NCBI RefSeq assembly: GCF_963576615.1
Contig: NC_088711.1
Span: 558,001 to 622,000 of the forward strand
Source: Watersipora subatra
Taxonomy: Eukaryota; Bryozoa; Gymnolaemata; Cheilostomatida; Watersiporidae
Length of the DNA: 64,000 nt
Direction of reading: 5' to 3'
A model generated the notes under the pieces. That model was not told the DNA's origin. It saw nothing but the letters and a program-made list of their open reading frames with translations, and made no database searches. The translations under genes were made by a program, and so were the position numbers. Shown here one piece after another: positions 36,101 through 41,214 of the stretch (positions within the stretch are counted from its first letter, which is position 1; each line of letters begins with the position of its first letter).

Positions 36101-36917
36101 ATAGGCCAATATAGATTTAACACTCACAATCTAGATCACATGTTATTGAACACTTACCCTATTTGATATTACTGCACATCCACAACATATAGTGTTACCG
36201 AACACTTACCTCCCATCTAGCAAGGAGCTAAATTATTGCACTTACTTCTAATAGAAGAGCTGTGAGTAAGACAGGAATGCGTAAGCGTCCCAGAGGATGT
36301 TGATATGCAGGAAGATGTTGCAGACGAGGTGATAGAACTTGCCGGACAGATTGGCGACAAGGCAGCGGGTAATAATGCAGTCGGTGATAAAGCCACAGGC
36401 AAGGGTTCTTTTCTCCGTAACTTGGAATCAAACTGTGACAGATTCACATCTGTAATGCACAAGAAATTACTTGTTCAGACAAAAATTCAAACGCTCAGCT
36501 GAATAGAACTTGAGACATGTTAACTGTGTTAACTGGTGAATCACTAACCATCTAGGTCAAGAACACTGGAGGAAACGGGATCAAACTGGTGAGTAGCTTC
36601 CGACTCTGCTGGTTTGATGACCTCACTGAAAGGAATACCATACATTTGGTTGGTTTCAATGAACCTTCAAACATATGCTCCAAGCGCTCAAAAGATTATC
36701 CTACATGGTTATCACAAACTTTAATTGAACTTTAGTTGACTCCATTAACACTCACTATCTTGTAGATTCAATGACTGGTATTGGACTATCGAGAGGAAAG
36801 TCAGGGTCAAATATTTGACGACGTTGACTTGTCCGCCAGATAGAATCCGGAGTTACCTGATCAAGCATGTTATCACCCTGGGGTGGTGTGGTAGCGCTAG
36901 CAATCATCGTTGACAGG
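1..36917 (-). CDS. CEP192: CEP192/SPD-2-like centrosomal scaffold, 24 exons, partial at both ends
   Basis: CEP192 (SPD-2 in worms and flies) is a centriole and pericentriolar scaffold that, in studied animals, recruits PLK4, Aurora A/PLK1 and pericentriolar proteins for centriole duplication and spindle assembly. I joined 24 minus-strand exons by splice motif, phase and protein similarity: 36756-36917, 36549-36625, 36246-36449, 33753-35156, 30721-30859, 28403-28541, 28224-28320, 27953-28059, 21369-22546, 20756-20865, 20026-20287, 17599-17722, 17219-17341, 15847-15972, 13748-13931, 9520-9653, 9195-9412, 8057-8263, 5298-5553, 2109-2289, 1194-1276, 761-882, 431-513 and 1-156. All junctions keep frame. 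From 20287 downward the peptide tracks human CEP192 as I remember it (DRWLQV, VLDFG, FSV..LLxLKPG, IPxxGYGG). The 5' half is Ser/Thr-rich and poorly conserved, so its assignment rests on phase continuity. The N-terminal kinase-binding part and the C-terminal end are missing. Confidence 0.9.
431..513 (-). CDS. CEP192: CEP192 exon
   Basis: An 83-nt exon (ctgttctttgtag acceptor, GTATGT donor) coding QLALKPALADSVLNPFLVPS. Phase 2 in, phase 1 out. Confidence 0.75.
540..745. repeat. Short triplet-like minisatellite (TACTACCAC)n in a CEP192 intron
   Basis: Imperfect repeats of TACTACCACTATTGGTAG type, many of them locally self-complementary. They fill most of the 247-bp intron 514-760. Confidence 0.9.
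761..882 (-). CDS. CEP192: CEP192 exon
   Basis: A 122-nt exon (gtgttttctcatttag acceptor, GTACAC donor) coding KLTVQMQITEREKVLCEEGR and on to VDHILNQLLQ. Similarity is weak; placement rests on phase (0 in, 2 out) and good splice sites. Confidence 0.75.
1050..1097. repeat. Purine (GGGAGA)n tract
   Basis: An uninterrupted G/A strand of about 46 bases inside intron 883-1193. Such tracts may form triplex DNA; on the gene's sense strand it reads as a polypyrimidine run. Confidence 0.85.
1194..1276 (-). CDS. CEP192: CEP192 exon
   Basis: An 83-nt exon (ggcatgctttag acceptor, GTTAGT donor) coding ELLETSRIQVLPSTLLIAAA, weakly similar to the VLRIFPDKFVLKERTQ strand. Phase 1 in, phase 0 out. Confidence 0.82.
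1277..2108. other. CEP192 intron, nothing recognised
   Basis: An 832-bp intron between exons 2109-2289 and 1194-1276. AT-rich, with no array, TIR or other open exon that I could see. Confidence 0.6.
2109..2289 (-). CDS. CEP192: CEP192 exon
   Basis: A 181-nt exon starting IPIYGYGGPCLIEPSLDGSS, equivalent to IPLSGYGGTSNLILEG in human CEP192. It continues CQMNFFLRNIGYRTG, matching FSVRNTGSRA. The acceptor tgttcatttag lies ~10 bp from the end of the 3-kb satellite. GTGAGT donor, phase 0 in, phase 1 out. Confidence 0.95.
2290..5289. repeat. 29-bp satellite, about 103 copies, filling a CEP192 intron
   Basis: The unit ATAGACCTACTCTATAGTAA + CTACTATCA repeats almost without interruption for 3 kb. 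Variants at fixed sites (GACCTA/GATCTA/GACATA, AGTAAC/AATAAC) alternate. Rare variants recur in the same order at 3691, 4271 and 4706, i.e. 580 and 435 bp apart (20 and 15 units), which shows multi-unit duplication. The array ends at 2290 beside the acceptor of exon 2109-2289 and begins about 10 bp from the donor of exon 5298-5553. Confidence 0.97.
5298..5553 (-). CDS. CEP192: CEP192 exon
   Basis: A 256-nt exon (tcactctttttag acceptor, GTGAGT donor). It codes YVTMKMLNYYETPVKLEM and IAFEPRKVGLVRARLKMKCS, the latter matching the VLFAPTRLSCMLARLEIK strand in human CEP192. Phase 2 in, phase 0 out. The donor opens directly into the 29-bp satellite. Confidence 0.94.
5554..6580. other. CEP192 intron segment without recognised genes
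   Basis: The first kilobase of intron 5554-8056. AT-rich unique-looking DNA; no domain-bearing frame or terminal repeat was seen. Confidence 0.5.
6597..6727. repeat. 11-bp minisatellite (TATTGTACTTG)n, ~12 copies
   Basis: Nearly perfect 11-bp units in intron 5554-8056. The stop-free frame across it is a by-product of the repeat. Confidence 0.93.
6840..6915. repeat. Short array of ACATAATAATGAT-type units
   Basis: About five units of AATAATGATRARAACAT, each ~17-18 bp, between the 11-bp array and the TTAA element. Confidence 0.75.
6981..7878. mobile_element. TTAA-flanked non-autonomous DNA transposon, family A copy 1 (898 bp)
   Basis: Inverted ends about 165 bp long (ACGTTGACTTGCAACAAAAT at the left, its complement at the right) sit between TTAA 6977-6980 and TTAA 7879-7882. 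There is no transposase frame. The interior matches copy 2 at 39418-40298 in opposite orientation, including the shared AAACACTTCAGGTTTTACCG-like and GGCCAATAAAAGGC stretches. TTAA targets fit piggyBac or Kolobok; the AG-type termini point more to Kolobok than to the CC-starting piggyBac ends. Confidence 0.88.
8057..8263 (-). CDS. CEP192: CEP192 exon
   Basis: A 207-nt exon (cagctgttgttgcag acceptor, GTTGGT donor), phase 2 in and out. KVETIIKPDGKRFSIDVEGI aligns with the PFGPQYEVVLKGEV strand of human CEP192. It then runs through a variable loop to LQVIKFAAVELNET. Confidence 0.92.
8336..8710. repeat. 70-76-bp minisatellite, ~5 copies
   Basis: The unit contains GAGTTATGACAAGGAATTAC and GGCACAGTCCCTTGGCA. 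It fills half of intron 8264-9194, starting about 70 bp from the donor of exon 8057-8263's upstream neighbour side. Confidence 0.9.
8890..9000. repeat. Palindromic TAGACCTATTAACTATACTT sequence flanked by GATACCATGA repeats
   Basis: CTATTAACTATACT and AGTATAGTTAATAG occur as inverted copies inside a pair of GCTGATACCATGAAAA direct repeats. A shortened relative lies at 46302-46342. Confidence 0.7.
9195..9412 (-). CDS. CEP192: CEP192 exon, PapD-like domain core
   Basis: A 218-nt exon (cacaaggtgtgttgcag acceptor, GTCAGT donor). IPVRNGGDVPIQ followed by EHFSVSSNLLFLKPGQLSTC matches the LPLKNAGNIEVYL...HFSV..LLLKPG core of human CEP192. This is the strongest single homology in the gene. Phase 0 in, phase 2 out. 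Confidence 0.95.
9520..9653 (-). CDS. CEP192: CEP192 exon
   Basis: A 134-nt exon coding GSPEMVKGKISVYQSSAMTG and then CGYGSVQIPSKYH before a GTACGT donor. It aligns with the AKVDIEV...ARIHAP strand of human CEP192. The acceptor (ctgattggtag) has a short pyrimidine tract. An alternative GTGTGG donor inside would break phase with the next exon. Confidence 0.82.
10375..10497. repeat. 20-bp minisatellite (TGAATGATAGTGAGTGACCT)n, 6 copies
   Basis: Six near-identical 20-bp units in intron 9654-13747. Confidence 0.95.
10579..12060. mobile_element. Older TIR element carrying a nested hAT-like insertion
   Basis: Outer inverted ends AGCCTGGTTTCCATAT and ATATGGGAACCAGGCT bracket GC-rich subterminal sequence (ccggcggtagctt / gccgccggcaact). 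The interior is split by the 10720-11849 element. Removing the insertion leaves about 350 bp. The flanking TAA/TGA is at best an imperfect 3-bp duplication. Confidence 0.72.
10720..11849. mobile_element. hAT-like non-autonomous element with 8-bp TSD (1130 bp)
   Basis: Ends TAGAGGTGGAACGAGACA and TGTCTCGTTCCACCTCTA are perfect complements. An exact 8-bp duplication CTCGCCAT lies at 10712-10719 and 11850-11857. Subterminal sequence is rich in CGAGAC/GTCTCG in both orientations. No transposase frame. The 8-bp duplication is the hallmark of hAT-type integration. Confidence 0.9.
12080..12615. other. CEP192 intron segment with a copy of a local repeat
   Basis: No gene seen. 12350-12500 (GCATTGAATCAGGGCATACA, ATAGCTG) is similar to 16183-16330 in another intron, so this ~150-bp piece has been duplicated within the gene. 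Confidence 0.65.
12620..13255. repeat. 30-bp minisatellite, ~21 copies
   Basis: Unit AGAATACTCCAGCAGAGTTA + GGTTGTTTAT. Because the unit length is a multiple of three, stop-free frames run on both strands; they are repeat artefacts. Confidence 0.96.
13748..13931 (-). CDS. CEP192: CEP192 exon
   Basis: A 184-nt exon (ccttatattcag acceptor, GTTAGT donor). It starts DSDGRADLTLDTERLSDH and ends QTLFLSFKAPTRHGQ, which fits the human segment before EEFSAKV. Phase 0 in, phase 1 out. Confidence 0.85.
13965..15770. repeat. 32-bp satellite, ~56 copies, filling intron 13932-15846
   Basis: Unit AGTAGAGTACAGGGTTAGAG + TGTATAATAGTA. It occupies about 1.8 of the 1.9 kb of the intron. Variants GGAGAG, ACAGAG and TAGTAGTAA recur in blocks. 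Confidence 0.97.
15847..15972 (-). CDS. CEP192: CEP192 exon, ASH-type domain start
   Basis: A 126-nt exon (tatttcttctttag acceptor, GTATAC donor), phase 0. VDNVLDFGVVPYGSTYNMTF is the classic opening of an ASH/PapD-like domain (LDFGxVxxG) and aligns with VLDFGDLTYG of human CEP192. Confidence 0.94.
16183..16345. repeat. Second copy of the 12350-12500 intronic segment
   Basis: Shares CAGGGCATACAATAGCTG, CAGCATAAGGCAGGGTATAC and a following GATATCAAGGTGATCA with the earlier intron. It suggests intragenic duplication or an old dispersed repeat. Confidence 0.65.
16345..16560. repeat. 29-bp minisatellite, ~7 copies
   Basis: Unit GGTGATCACTGTATGGCACA + GGGTATCAA, some copies 3 bp shorter. It grew out of a single unit also present at 12528-12556. 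Confidence 0.92.
16625..16735. repeat. 13-bp minisatellite (CACTCACTCGATT)n, ~8 copies
   Basis: Near-perfect 13-bp units in intron 15973-17218. Confidence 0.95.
16930..17185. repeat. ~58-bp minisatellite, 4 copies, next to an exon
   Basis: Unit includes CCTTGGTCATTAGTCCCTAT and GCAGAGTTAGTTATTCAAGG. The last copy ends about 35 bp from the donor of exon 17219-17341. Confidence 0.88.
17219..17341 (-). CDS. CEP192: CEP192 exon, ASH-type domain
   Basis: A 123-nt exon (tatcttttcaag acceptor, GTATGT donor), phase 0 on both sides. It codes GTHELSLTLHVKGDEFESVR and closes with AEPVIE, matching the SPVIEVE strand of the family that leads into the next beta domain. Confidence 0.92.
17599..17722 (-). 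CDS. CEP192: CEP192 exon, ASH-type domain
   Basis: A 124-nt exon (gctatgttgtag acceptor, GTGAGT donor). It completes W of DRWLQV and gives LASVDGHKINGKTSKTEVIF, aligning with the VNGEK region of human CEP192. Phase 2 in, phase 0 out. Confidence 0.92.
17785..18275. repeat. 36-bp minisatellite, ~13 copies
   Basis: Unit GTCTCATATAGAAGACTTGT + AAAGAGATATTGAGTT, alternating a T/A at one site. It begins about 60 bp from the acceptor of exon 17599-17722. Confidence 0.96.
18556..19929. mobile_element. TTAA-flanked DNA transposon, family B (1374 bp)
   Basis: Terminal inverted repeats of about 150 bp start AGAATAGAGAAAGCATAATA and end with the complement. They contain an inner palindrome AGCATAATATTATTATGCT. 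TTAA lies at 18552-18555 and 19930-19933. It sits in intron 17723-20025, ~100 bp from exon 20026-20287. No transposase frame seen. Confidence 0.9.
20026..20287 (-). CDS. CEP192: CEP192 exon entering the SPD-2/ASH region; GC donor
   Basis: A 262-nt exon after a gaatattgtag acceptor. It ends SIQLPLTNSSDR with the last codon split. To give the conserved DRWLQV seen in human CEP192 it must be cut at gacag|gctagt, a GC donor. The nearest GT donors (gtattt just beyond, gtatgg further on) leave the wrong phase. The reading frame stays open for another ~100 bases past this point, which could mislead an automatic gene model. Confidence 0.83.
20288..20755. other. CEP192 intron, nothing recognised
   Basis: A 468-bp intron of unique-looking AT-rich DNA. 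Confidence 0.6.
20756..20865 (-). CDS. CEP192: CEP192 exon
   Basis: A 110-nt exon with tattattgcag acceptor and GTAAGT donor. The peptide NQLGPAIWEAINGKDLIEEK continues GVRSCRVQDWLATGC. Phase 2 in, phase 1 out. It sits just before the ordered part of the protein. Confidence 0.85.
20866..21368. other. CEP192 intron, nothing recognised
   Basis: A 503-bp intron without arrays or inverted repeats. Confidence 0.6.
21369..22546 (-). CDS. CEP192: CEP192 large exon with 14-residue tandem repeats
   Basis: A 1178-nt exon (tattttgcag acceptor, GTAAAA donor; phase 0 in, phase 2 out). It encodes about 392 residues. The first part is Ser/Thr-rich. From about 21640 to 22080 a 42-bp unit repeats, giving 14-residue blocks like STLKQDDLTLGTGR; copies decay towards the N-terminal side. 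The tail carries basic residues (SRSDRRC, TNKREKPSLAKHR). Because the unit is a multiple of three, several other frames are also open here; only this frame joins both neighbours. Confidence 0.87.
21640..22080 (-). repeat. Coding 42-bp tandem repeat in CEP192
   Basis: Units of 42 bp containing GTCAAATCATCTTGCTTCAA (plus strand) preserve the frame and vary mostly at single bases. The four or five central copies are almost identical, so expansion is recent. Confidence 0.92.
22898..23721. mobile_element. TA-flanked TIR element (824 bp), mariner-like target
   Basis: Ends CAGACGGTTCCCAACCTACG and (inverted) GTAGGGAACCGTCTG are flanked by TA at 22896-22897 and 23722-23723. Subterminal GTTCGTAA motifs repeat in both orientations. 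The interior has a TATAAA-like box near 23427 but no transposase. Confidence 0.85.
24340..26795 (+). mobile_element. TTAA-flanked larger DNA transposon, family C (2456 bp), carrying a gene fragment
   Basis: Ends AAATGTGGTTGCG and CGCAACCACATCT are complementary and lie between TTAA 24336-24339 and TTAA 26796-26799. The left subterminal part shares GACCAATAAAAGGCT with family A. It holds the two plus-strand exon-like segments described separately. The flanking DNA itself contains a ~27-bp repeat (ACACGGGTCTCAGACATACT). Confidence 0.72.
24754..25569 (+). pseudogene. Two-exon cysteine-rich gene fragment inside the family C element
   Basis: A stop-free segment reads SEFSEHQVFNICGKQLIVRT and ends RHQLRYATEEDKRME at a GTAAAT donor (24904). 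The next segment follows acceptor ttttactgattacag (25495), keeps phase 0, and reads DVYVVPLAKQLCQCENCHKW before a stop at 25567-25569. An AATAAA lies about 110 bp on. There is no in-frame ATG; a double stop lies upstream. The CxCxxC end resembles cysteine-rich tails found in some transposon-encoded proteins, but I cannot name the family. Confidence 0.4.
26984..27905. repeat. 21-23-bp minisatellite, ~42 copies
   Basis: Unit GACCTTGGTATATACAGCTAC, with a +2 bp variant (ATATATACAG). Several long stop-free frames on both strands are artefacts. It ends ~48 bp from the donor of exon 27953-28059. Confidence 0.96.
27953..28059 (-). CDS. CEP192: CEP192 exon
   Basis: A 107-nt exon between a tatttttcattttag acceptor and a GTAGGT donor. 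The peptide starts ASDSKTVNSSVDTPNLIDSF. Phase 1 in, phase 0 out. The downstream intron is invaded by a 21-bp satellite starting about 48 bp after the donor. Confidence 0.8.
28224..28320 (-). CDS. CEP192: CEP192 exon, atypical acceptor
   Basis: A 97-nt exon coding TSGQPSESPAEVVFRANMDL and more, ending at GTCTGT in phase 1. A closer-to-consensus acceptor 4 bases upstream (ttgacag) would put the join out of frame and into a stop. The in-frame choice uses the following AAG as acceptor. See the separate finding. Confidence 0.6.
28403..28541 (-). CDS. CEP192: CEP192 exon
   Basis: A 139-nt exon giving YLAKVDTLDLTHPTIDSSTH and ending ...CNWHGMM before a GTAAGC donor, phase 0 out. The acceptor (acataaag) has a poor pyrimidine tract; it is chosen because an in-frame stop lies just upstream and it matches the incoming phase. 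The 5' edge is therefore less certain than the 3' edge. Confidence 0.65.
28693..29090. repeat. 15-bp minisatellite (AGCGAGTCACGTACT)n, ~26 copies
   Basis: Near-perfect 15-bp units, CpG-containing, in intron 28542-30720. Three frames are open through it because 15 is a multiple of three. Confidence 0.96.
29100..30720. other. CEP192 intron segment, nothing recognised
   Basis: AT-rich DNA. 29960-30350 looks like another short repeat (GCATCGACAAAGTATCGCGG; GTATTGTGGCATCAACGCCA) but I could not define its ends. Confidence 0.45.
30721..30859 (-). CDS. CEP192: CEP192 exon
   Basis: A 139-nt exon after a tccattttaacag acceptor. The peptide DELDSYSESGWSVTSELSEA is acidic and serine-rich and continues to ILQHLPR. 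The donor GTTGGT is weak, but the phase-2 end joins the next exon without a frame break; a nearby alternative GTATTT would leave phase 0. Confidence 0.78.
31771..32892 (+). mobile_element. hAT element remnant with 8-bp TSD and BED-finger fragment (1122 bp)
   Basis: Ends CAGGTTGGCTTGGTTTAAAC and (inverted) CCAACCCTG are imperfect TIRs with subterminal GGTTTAAACC motifs. The target duplication GTAGACGC is exact at 31763-31770 and 32893-32900. It carries a short frame described separately. Confidence 0.9.
32299..32532 (+). pseudogene. BED-type zinc-finger fragment of a hAT transposase
   Basis: The frame includes NRCAVVMRGHADRLKAHVAK followed by C, the CxxH/HxxxC half of a BED finger as found at the N-terminus of hAT transposases, then an acidic Ser/Thr stretch. 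It stops after 77 codons; the catalytic DDE region is absent, so the protein is only a remnant. Confidence 0.6.
33753..35156 (-). CDS. CEP192: CEP192 large low-complexity exon
   Basis: A 1404-nt exon, open throughout, with a cctacag acceptor and GTGAGG donor, phase 1 in and out. It encodes about 467 Ser/Thr/Pro-rich residues. Early residues repeat a unit NIGNTTP(K/R)A twice. Near the middle an 18-bp repeat (about 34495-34640) gives tandem six-residue blocks of the type LTPALS. The C-terminal third has a loose repeat of (I/V)xxxLQTxxPIT. It probably is the disordered middle of the scaffold. Its length without a stop in AT-rich DNA, plus phase-matched splice sites, is the evidence; I see no folded domain. 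Confidence 0.85.
34495..34640 (-). repeat. Coding 18-bp repeat in CEP192
   Basis: About eight 18-bp units (GGGGTGAGAGAAAGTGCC on the plus strand) give six-residue LTPALS-type blocks in exon 33753-35156. Confidence 0.92.
35416..35990 (+). mobile_element. Dispersed repeat, copy 1 (pairs with 60230-60650)
   Basis: Begins ACTACCCGGTGTTGCCCGGG and shares long stretches with the inverse of 60230-60650, e.g. TGATACAATTAATACAAACT and AGAAGCTATCCATCAAAACT. No coding frame or clear termini; class unknown. Confidence 0.75.
36246..36449 (-). CDS. CEP192: CEP192 exon, Ser/Thr/Ala-rich
   Basis: A 204-nt exon between a ttgtgcattacag acceptor and a GTAAGT donor, phase 1 in and out. The peptide begins DVNLSQFDSKLRRKEPLPVA and then becomes a Ser/Thr/Ala/Pro tract typical of a disordered linker. 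Confidence 0.72.
36549..36625 (-). CDS. CEP192: CEP192 exon
   Basis: A 77-nt exon between a ttcctttcag acceptor and a GTTAGT donor. It completes the tyrosine codon left open upstream and ends in phase 1. The peptide includes IKPAESEATHQFDPVSSSVL. Low complexity, no domain recognised. Confidence 0.7.
36756..36917 (-). CDS. CEP192: CEP192 exon (most upstream one recognised)
   Basis: A 162-nt exon follows a good acceptor (tttttggtttctag) and ends at a GTGAGT donor. It starts and ends in phase 2. The peptide contains DNMLDQVTPDSIWRTSQRRQ and then an acidic/proline stretch ending PVIESTR. It looks like a disordered linker; homology alone would not identify it, but it joins in frame to the next exon. 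Confidence 0.7.
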
Positions 36918-37157
36918 CTAGAAACCAAAAAAGTAAAGACAATTTCAATTCGATTCATTAAAAAATGTTTTTGAGATGATGATCAAGTATATTAGTAATG
37001 CGTAAATAGGCAAATAAATGGTAAATAATCCATTCCGAGAACATTTACTTATAGGAATTCTACGTTATATGAACCATAAAATATATGTAAATTGCCTAAT
37101 TAGTTAAAAGATCATCCCAAATTCACCCCTTTCGACTTTTCAAAAAGGTAAAAACTT
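36918..37157. other. Upstream flank of the first recognised CEP192 exon
   Basis: AT-rich. No upstream coding exon recognised. Confidence 0.5.
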
Positions 37158-37325
37158 GAAGGTTTACTTGCAACAAAATTCACATTACAGTTATTTAGTA
37201 TCAAAAGATTCACCATGTCTTACTCTGTTGTGTTGTAGGTACAAAATATGTGAAAATGTGATTAAAAGCTCTTAAAAGCTCAAAAACGAACAGTTAATCG
37301 CCGCTATCACAAAACCGCCTTCACT
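37158..37325. mobile_element. Solo terminal repeat of TTAA family A
   Basis: About 165 bp closely matching the left TIR of 6981-7878 and 39418-40298 (TTACTTGCAACAAAATTCAC onward). The rest of the element is absent. Confidence 0.85.
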
Positions 37326-39205
37326 ATTATTGGTTTGTATTGACAACTTTCCTCTCTTTTCTTATTACTTACTTACTTATTATTACTTTCATTAGGTTCA
37401 TTTTCAATTTTTTTCCACAACAAAGAAAAGACTCCAAAGAAAAACTACTGCATGTCTAAAAAGGGTACAACAAAAATATACATTTACTATAGTAAGGGTG
37501 GTATCTGTCTGTCCGTTTGTCCAAAGTCATAGATATTTTAGAATAAAAAGATTGCTTTCAATGAGACTCCAACTCGTGACATATCGTGTACCAATCGACT
37601 GCCTTTAGGTATTTCTGAATAATTATGTAGTTACTTATTCTCTCTGCACTTTATCAGCACACTTGACCATCTCTCATTGCACACCAGACTGCAAGGGTAG
37701 TAGTAAAGGGTATATGTGTAATAGAAATATAAAAGAATGTTTTCTATACATTATTTTATCTCCCAATAGCAAGAGAAAACAACATTTTTAAGGCTAACTA
37801 TGGGACTATCATTATGCAAATCGAATTTGAGAACTTGTACCGATTAGACGCTACAAGTCATGTAGACATTCTTACATAATACGAAGCAAAAACTTCACAT
37901 AAATTTTTTATAGAAAGTTGAGCTTACGGTATCTTTCCGTAAAATTTTCACATATTGGCTGCCTGATAATTTTTCATGATATTTTTTGCATCCCAACGCT
38001 ATCATTCCTAATTAGCGTTAGTACATTCATAGGTAAGAAAAAGTCATGATTGTCACACATTATTACAGAAAATAAGATTTTTTGTAGCGAAAACCACAAG
38101 TGATCTGTGATCAACTCAAAATAATGCCAAAGCAATAATAATAAAAAATCTCGTACTTACAACCATTACAAAAATGATAACGAGGTAAATATTCAATAAA
38201 AAATAGCAGCAAGTCATACAAAAGGCAGCCTATAGATGTTGAAAGCTTCAGTGACAATTCTAACTAATAAAAATAACAGGTTCAATCAAGTGAAAAAATT
38301 GGTGAAAATGTTGAATGGTACGTATGGTACGTATGGTGTGGTACGTATGGTGTGGTACGTATGGTGTGGTACGTATGGTGTGGTACGTTTGGTATTAAAA
38401 ACAGACAGTATTAACATTAATCAGAATATTTAACACCCTATTAAGAGCCGACATGCTGTCTATTTGAATATGAAAAAGAATTAACAGAGCTTACTAAAAA
38501 TGACGTTCAAAAGAACAAAGCAGGTAAAAAAAAGCTGCTTAAAAACTTCAAAAACATCAAAAAAGGGTTAGTGAAAAACATCTAAAGACTTGAAAGAACT
38601 TAATGGCTATATTTTAAATATGCTCACCAATCTAAGCACTGATGTGAATGCTGATATACAATAACCTGATTTATAATAAAGCTGATAATACAAAAGAACC
38701 TTGGCCAAAAGAAAAACTGAAATACCATTCACCATCATTTCTATGGATCCTTTACCATCTATGTTTTCACACATATAGATGGTAAAAACATACAAGTGCC
38801 AATCTAGTACTTCATCTTTAATTCCTATATCATTAGGCACATCAAAAAACATGACACAAAAAATAATTGTTATTTGTCAATACATCATCATTGATCTGGT
38901 TCCAGACACTAATAGCAAGAGAGTGGTGTACGAGGAACACAAACTGTTAATCTAGCGCTGATGACGCATATGCCAGCCACCAAAATAAACACGCTTCACA
39001 TTGGTCGCCATTCACTCGTTATAAAACCTAACATACAAACAGAAATGTTTGGCATTGTCAAACATTTCTGTTTGCATCATAAATGTACTTCTTTTACACT
39101 TAAACGGCTACCAATCAAAGCCAGACTTTTTATGACCAACCAGAATATCTGGGTTGATAAAAATTATTGCCTTCCACTGGAGTAACAGATCTGGAGCAAA
39201 ATTGT
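37326..39205. other. No gene recognised
   Basis: Includes a GTCTGTCCGTTTGTCCAAAG stretch near 37505 (a simple-sequence motif also seen near 49090). A minus-strand frame at 38607-38852 includes a hairpin (ACCATCTATATGTGTG...AGATGGT) and has no recognisable domain. Confidence 0.45.
38318..38392. repeat. 14-bp minisatellite (GGTACGTATGGTGT)n, ~5 copies
   Basis: Near-perfect short array. Confidence 0.92.
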
Positions 39206-39330
39206 AGTGCATAGTAATGTTGATGTCTACGGATATCTATGGATGATATCAGAATACATGGATGGAAACAGAGTCGGAACTGAAGAGAGCAAGAGGAAGA
39301 GCGGTATAAAATTGAGCAGACTCATACTAG
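39206..39330. repeat. Dispersed repeat related to 42930-43060
   Basis: Both contain AGTGCATARTAATRTTGAYG followed by TCTACGGAT and an AAGAGAGC(A/G)AGA stretch in the same order. Class unknown. Confidence 0.65.
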
Positions 39331-39417
39331 GGTTTGGGCAATCAAACGCCAAACCCAAAACTAGGGCGTTTTCATCACAGACCAACTAATCACATAAGCC
39401 CTTAACGTTTACCTTAA

Positions 39418-40298
39418 AGGTTGACTTGCAACAAATATCACATTACAGTTATTTGATATCAAAAGATTCACTATGTCTTACTCTGTTGTGTTGTAGGTGC
39501 AAAATATGTGGGAATGTGATTACAAGCTCTTAAAATCTAAAAAACGAACAGTTAATCGCAGCCACACGAGACCGCCATAGTTTGGATTTTCTTTCCAAAA
39601 CGGCTCAAATGTGACGTAGTTGTGGGAGAAAGTTCCTGTTTACACTTTCATGCAACCTTATTCGTCAAAATATTTTCACAAATACACTTCACGCATTCAA
39701 TAAAACCATGTCTATTGTTTTTACGCGTTTATTTTATCGTCATTGTAATGCTGTCACTTTTAGCACTGATATCTTATAACTTATTGTAAAAATTCATTTA
39801 ATTTTTTAACCTTAGCTCGAAGGAGTACATATCATTGTCTGATAATCAATACGAGCCTGTTGGTCACCTGTGATAATCGAAAAGTGCCGCAAAAATCATT
39901 TGCGAAGTATTGGGTCACATGATCAGATTATGACATGACGATTAGATCAAGCTGAAACAAAACTGTAAAGTAGCGAGCATCTATATTTGATACGGGGTGT
40001 TCGGTAAAACCTGAAGAGTTTGTCATAAACTAGTGCTACGATAAGTTTTATATTGAGCTTTTTATTGGCCTTTCAATTCACATCATGAGAACATCATGTG
40101 ACAAGACAATAACCAAACTGTAATGACAATATCAGAGAAATACACAGATTCCAATCTACCACAGCTTTTCGTTTTTGAGCTTTTAAGAGCTTGTAATCAC
40201 ATTTCCACATATTTTGCACCTACAACACAACAGAGTAAAACATGGTGAATCTTTTGATGCTAAATAACTGTAATGTGAATTTTGTTGCAAGTCAACCT
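39418..40298. mobile_element. TTAA-flanked element, family A copy 2 (881 bp)
   Basis: Inverted ends AGGTTGACTTGCAACA / TGTTGCAAGTCAACCT lie between TTAA 39414-39417 and TTAA 40299-40302. TIRs are ~165 bp. The interior matches copy 1 in reverse orientation. Confidence 0.92.
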
Positions 40299-40302
40299 TT
40301 AA

Positions 40303-41214
40303 GATTAACCTTTTTCTTACATTACGCTATATGGTGTCTGAATAAAGACTGTGTAAGCTAACAGAAAGGACGATTTTGGCTGTGAATTCAATCGTGTAAG
40401 TTTATCTTAAGTTCAAGTTAAATATTGTGGACATTACCGACATAATATCTCTAACCTCAATTGCCTTAAACCATGGCTGAGTACTGAAGATGAAAAGTTT
40501 TGTAAAGAAATAAATTTTTAAAGTAGTAACCAGGCTGCAGCATAGAAATAATTTAAAATGCAGTTTTGCGTATATAAGATACACATGTAGCTATAAAGTA
40601 CTCTGACATGACATGAGTGGAGAGGAGCAGATATCTAACATGCTGGTTTATATGGGAGGATGAAAGTGTGTCCATTTGCTTGCAGTTTCAATTCAATGAT
40701 ACAATAAATAAGAAAACACCAGAAAACACTATGTTTGCCAACTATTTTGAGCTGGAAAGAATGTTATATATTTAAAGGCTAAACTCAACATGGAAAAAAT
40801 CAACTTATTAACACGTAGTGAAAGTACAGAATCAAGCAGATCAATGTGACTACATGGACTACAGTAAGTAAATAGGAGCTCGGAAGTTAGCAAGCCGTAA
40901 TAAGAAAATAGTGCAGAAAATTGAGAATGTCACTTGTATGCTTGGTTGGAGTTCTTCACTCACTAGTAAGCGATAAAGCAGCGTTTTCAAACAAGAACTG
41001 GTCCTGAAATTCGGACAAAAGTAGAACATATCTCACACTGATTCAGCTTCTTTAAAGAGTCAGTGTAACTGATAACCTGAAAGGGCAGTCCAGACAGTAA
41101 CAAGGTAGTTGGAGAAAAATATCATTTTGCAGGTAGCATAGTGCAATTATAGCTACTGTTCAATAGAGAATTCAACTCAATTGAAATTTGTGATCGCCGT
41201 TAAGTAGATGAGAC
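40303..41214. other. No gene recognised
   Basis: AT-rich. A 40-nt exon-like minus-strand segment (40966-41005) has good splice motifs but no supporting partner. Confidence 0.4.

Noticed and set aside
38607-38852. 81-codon minus-strand frame
   Set aside because: Partly formed by a local hairpin; no domain or splice support.
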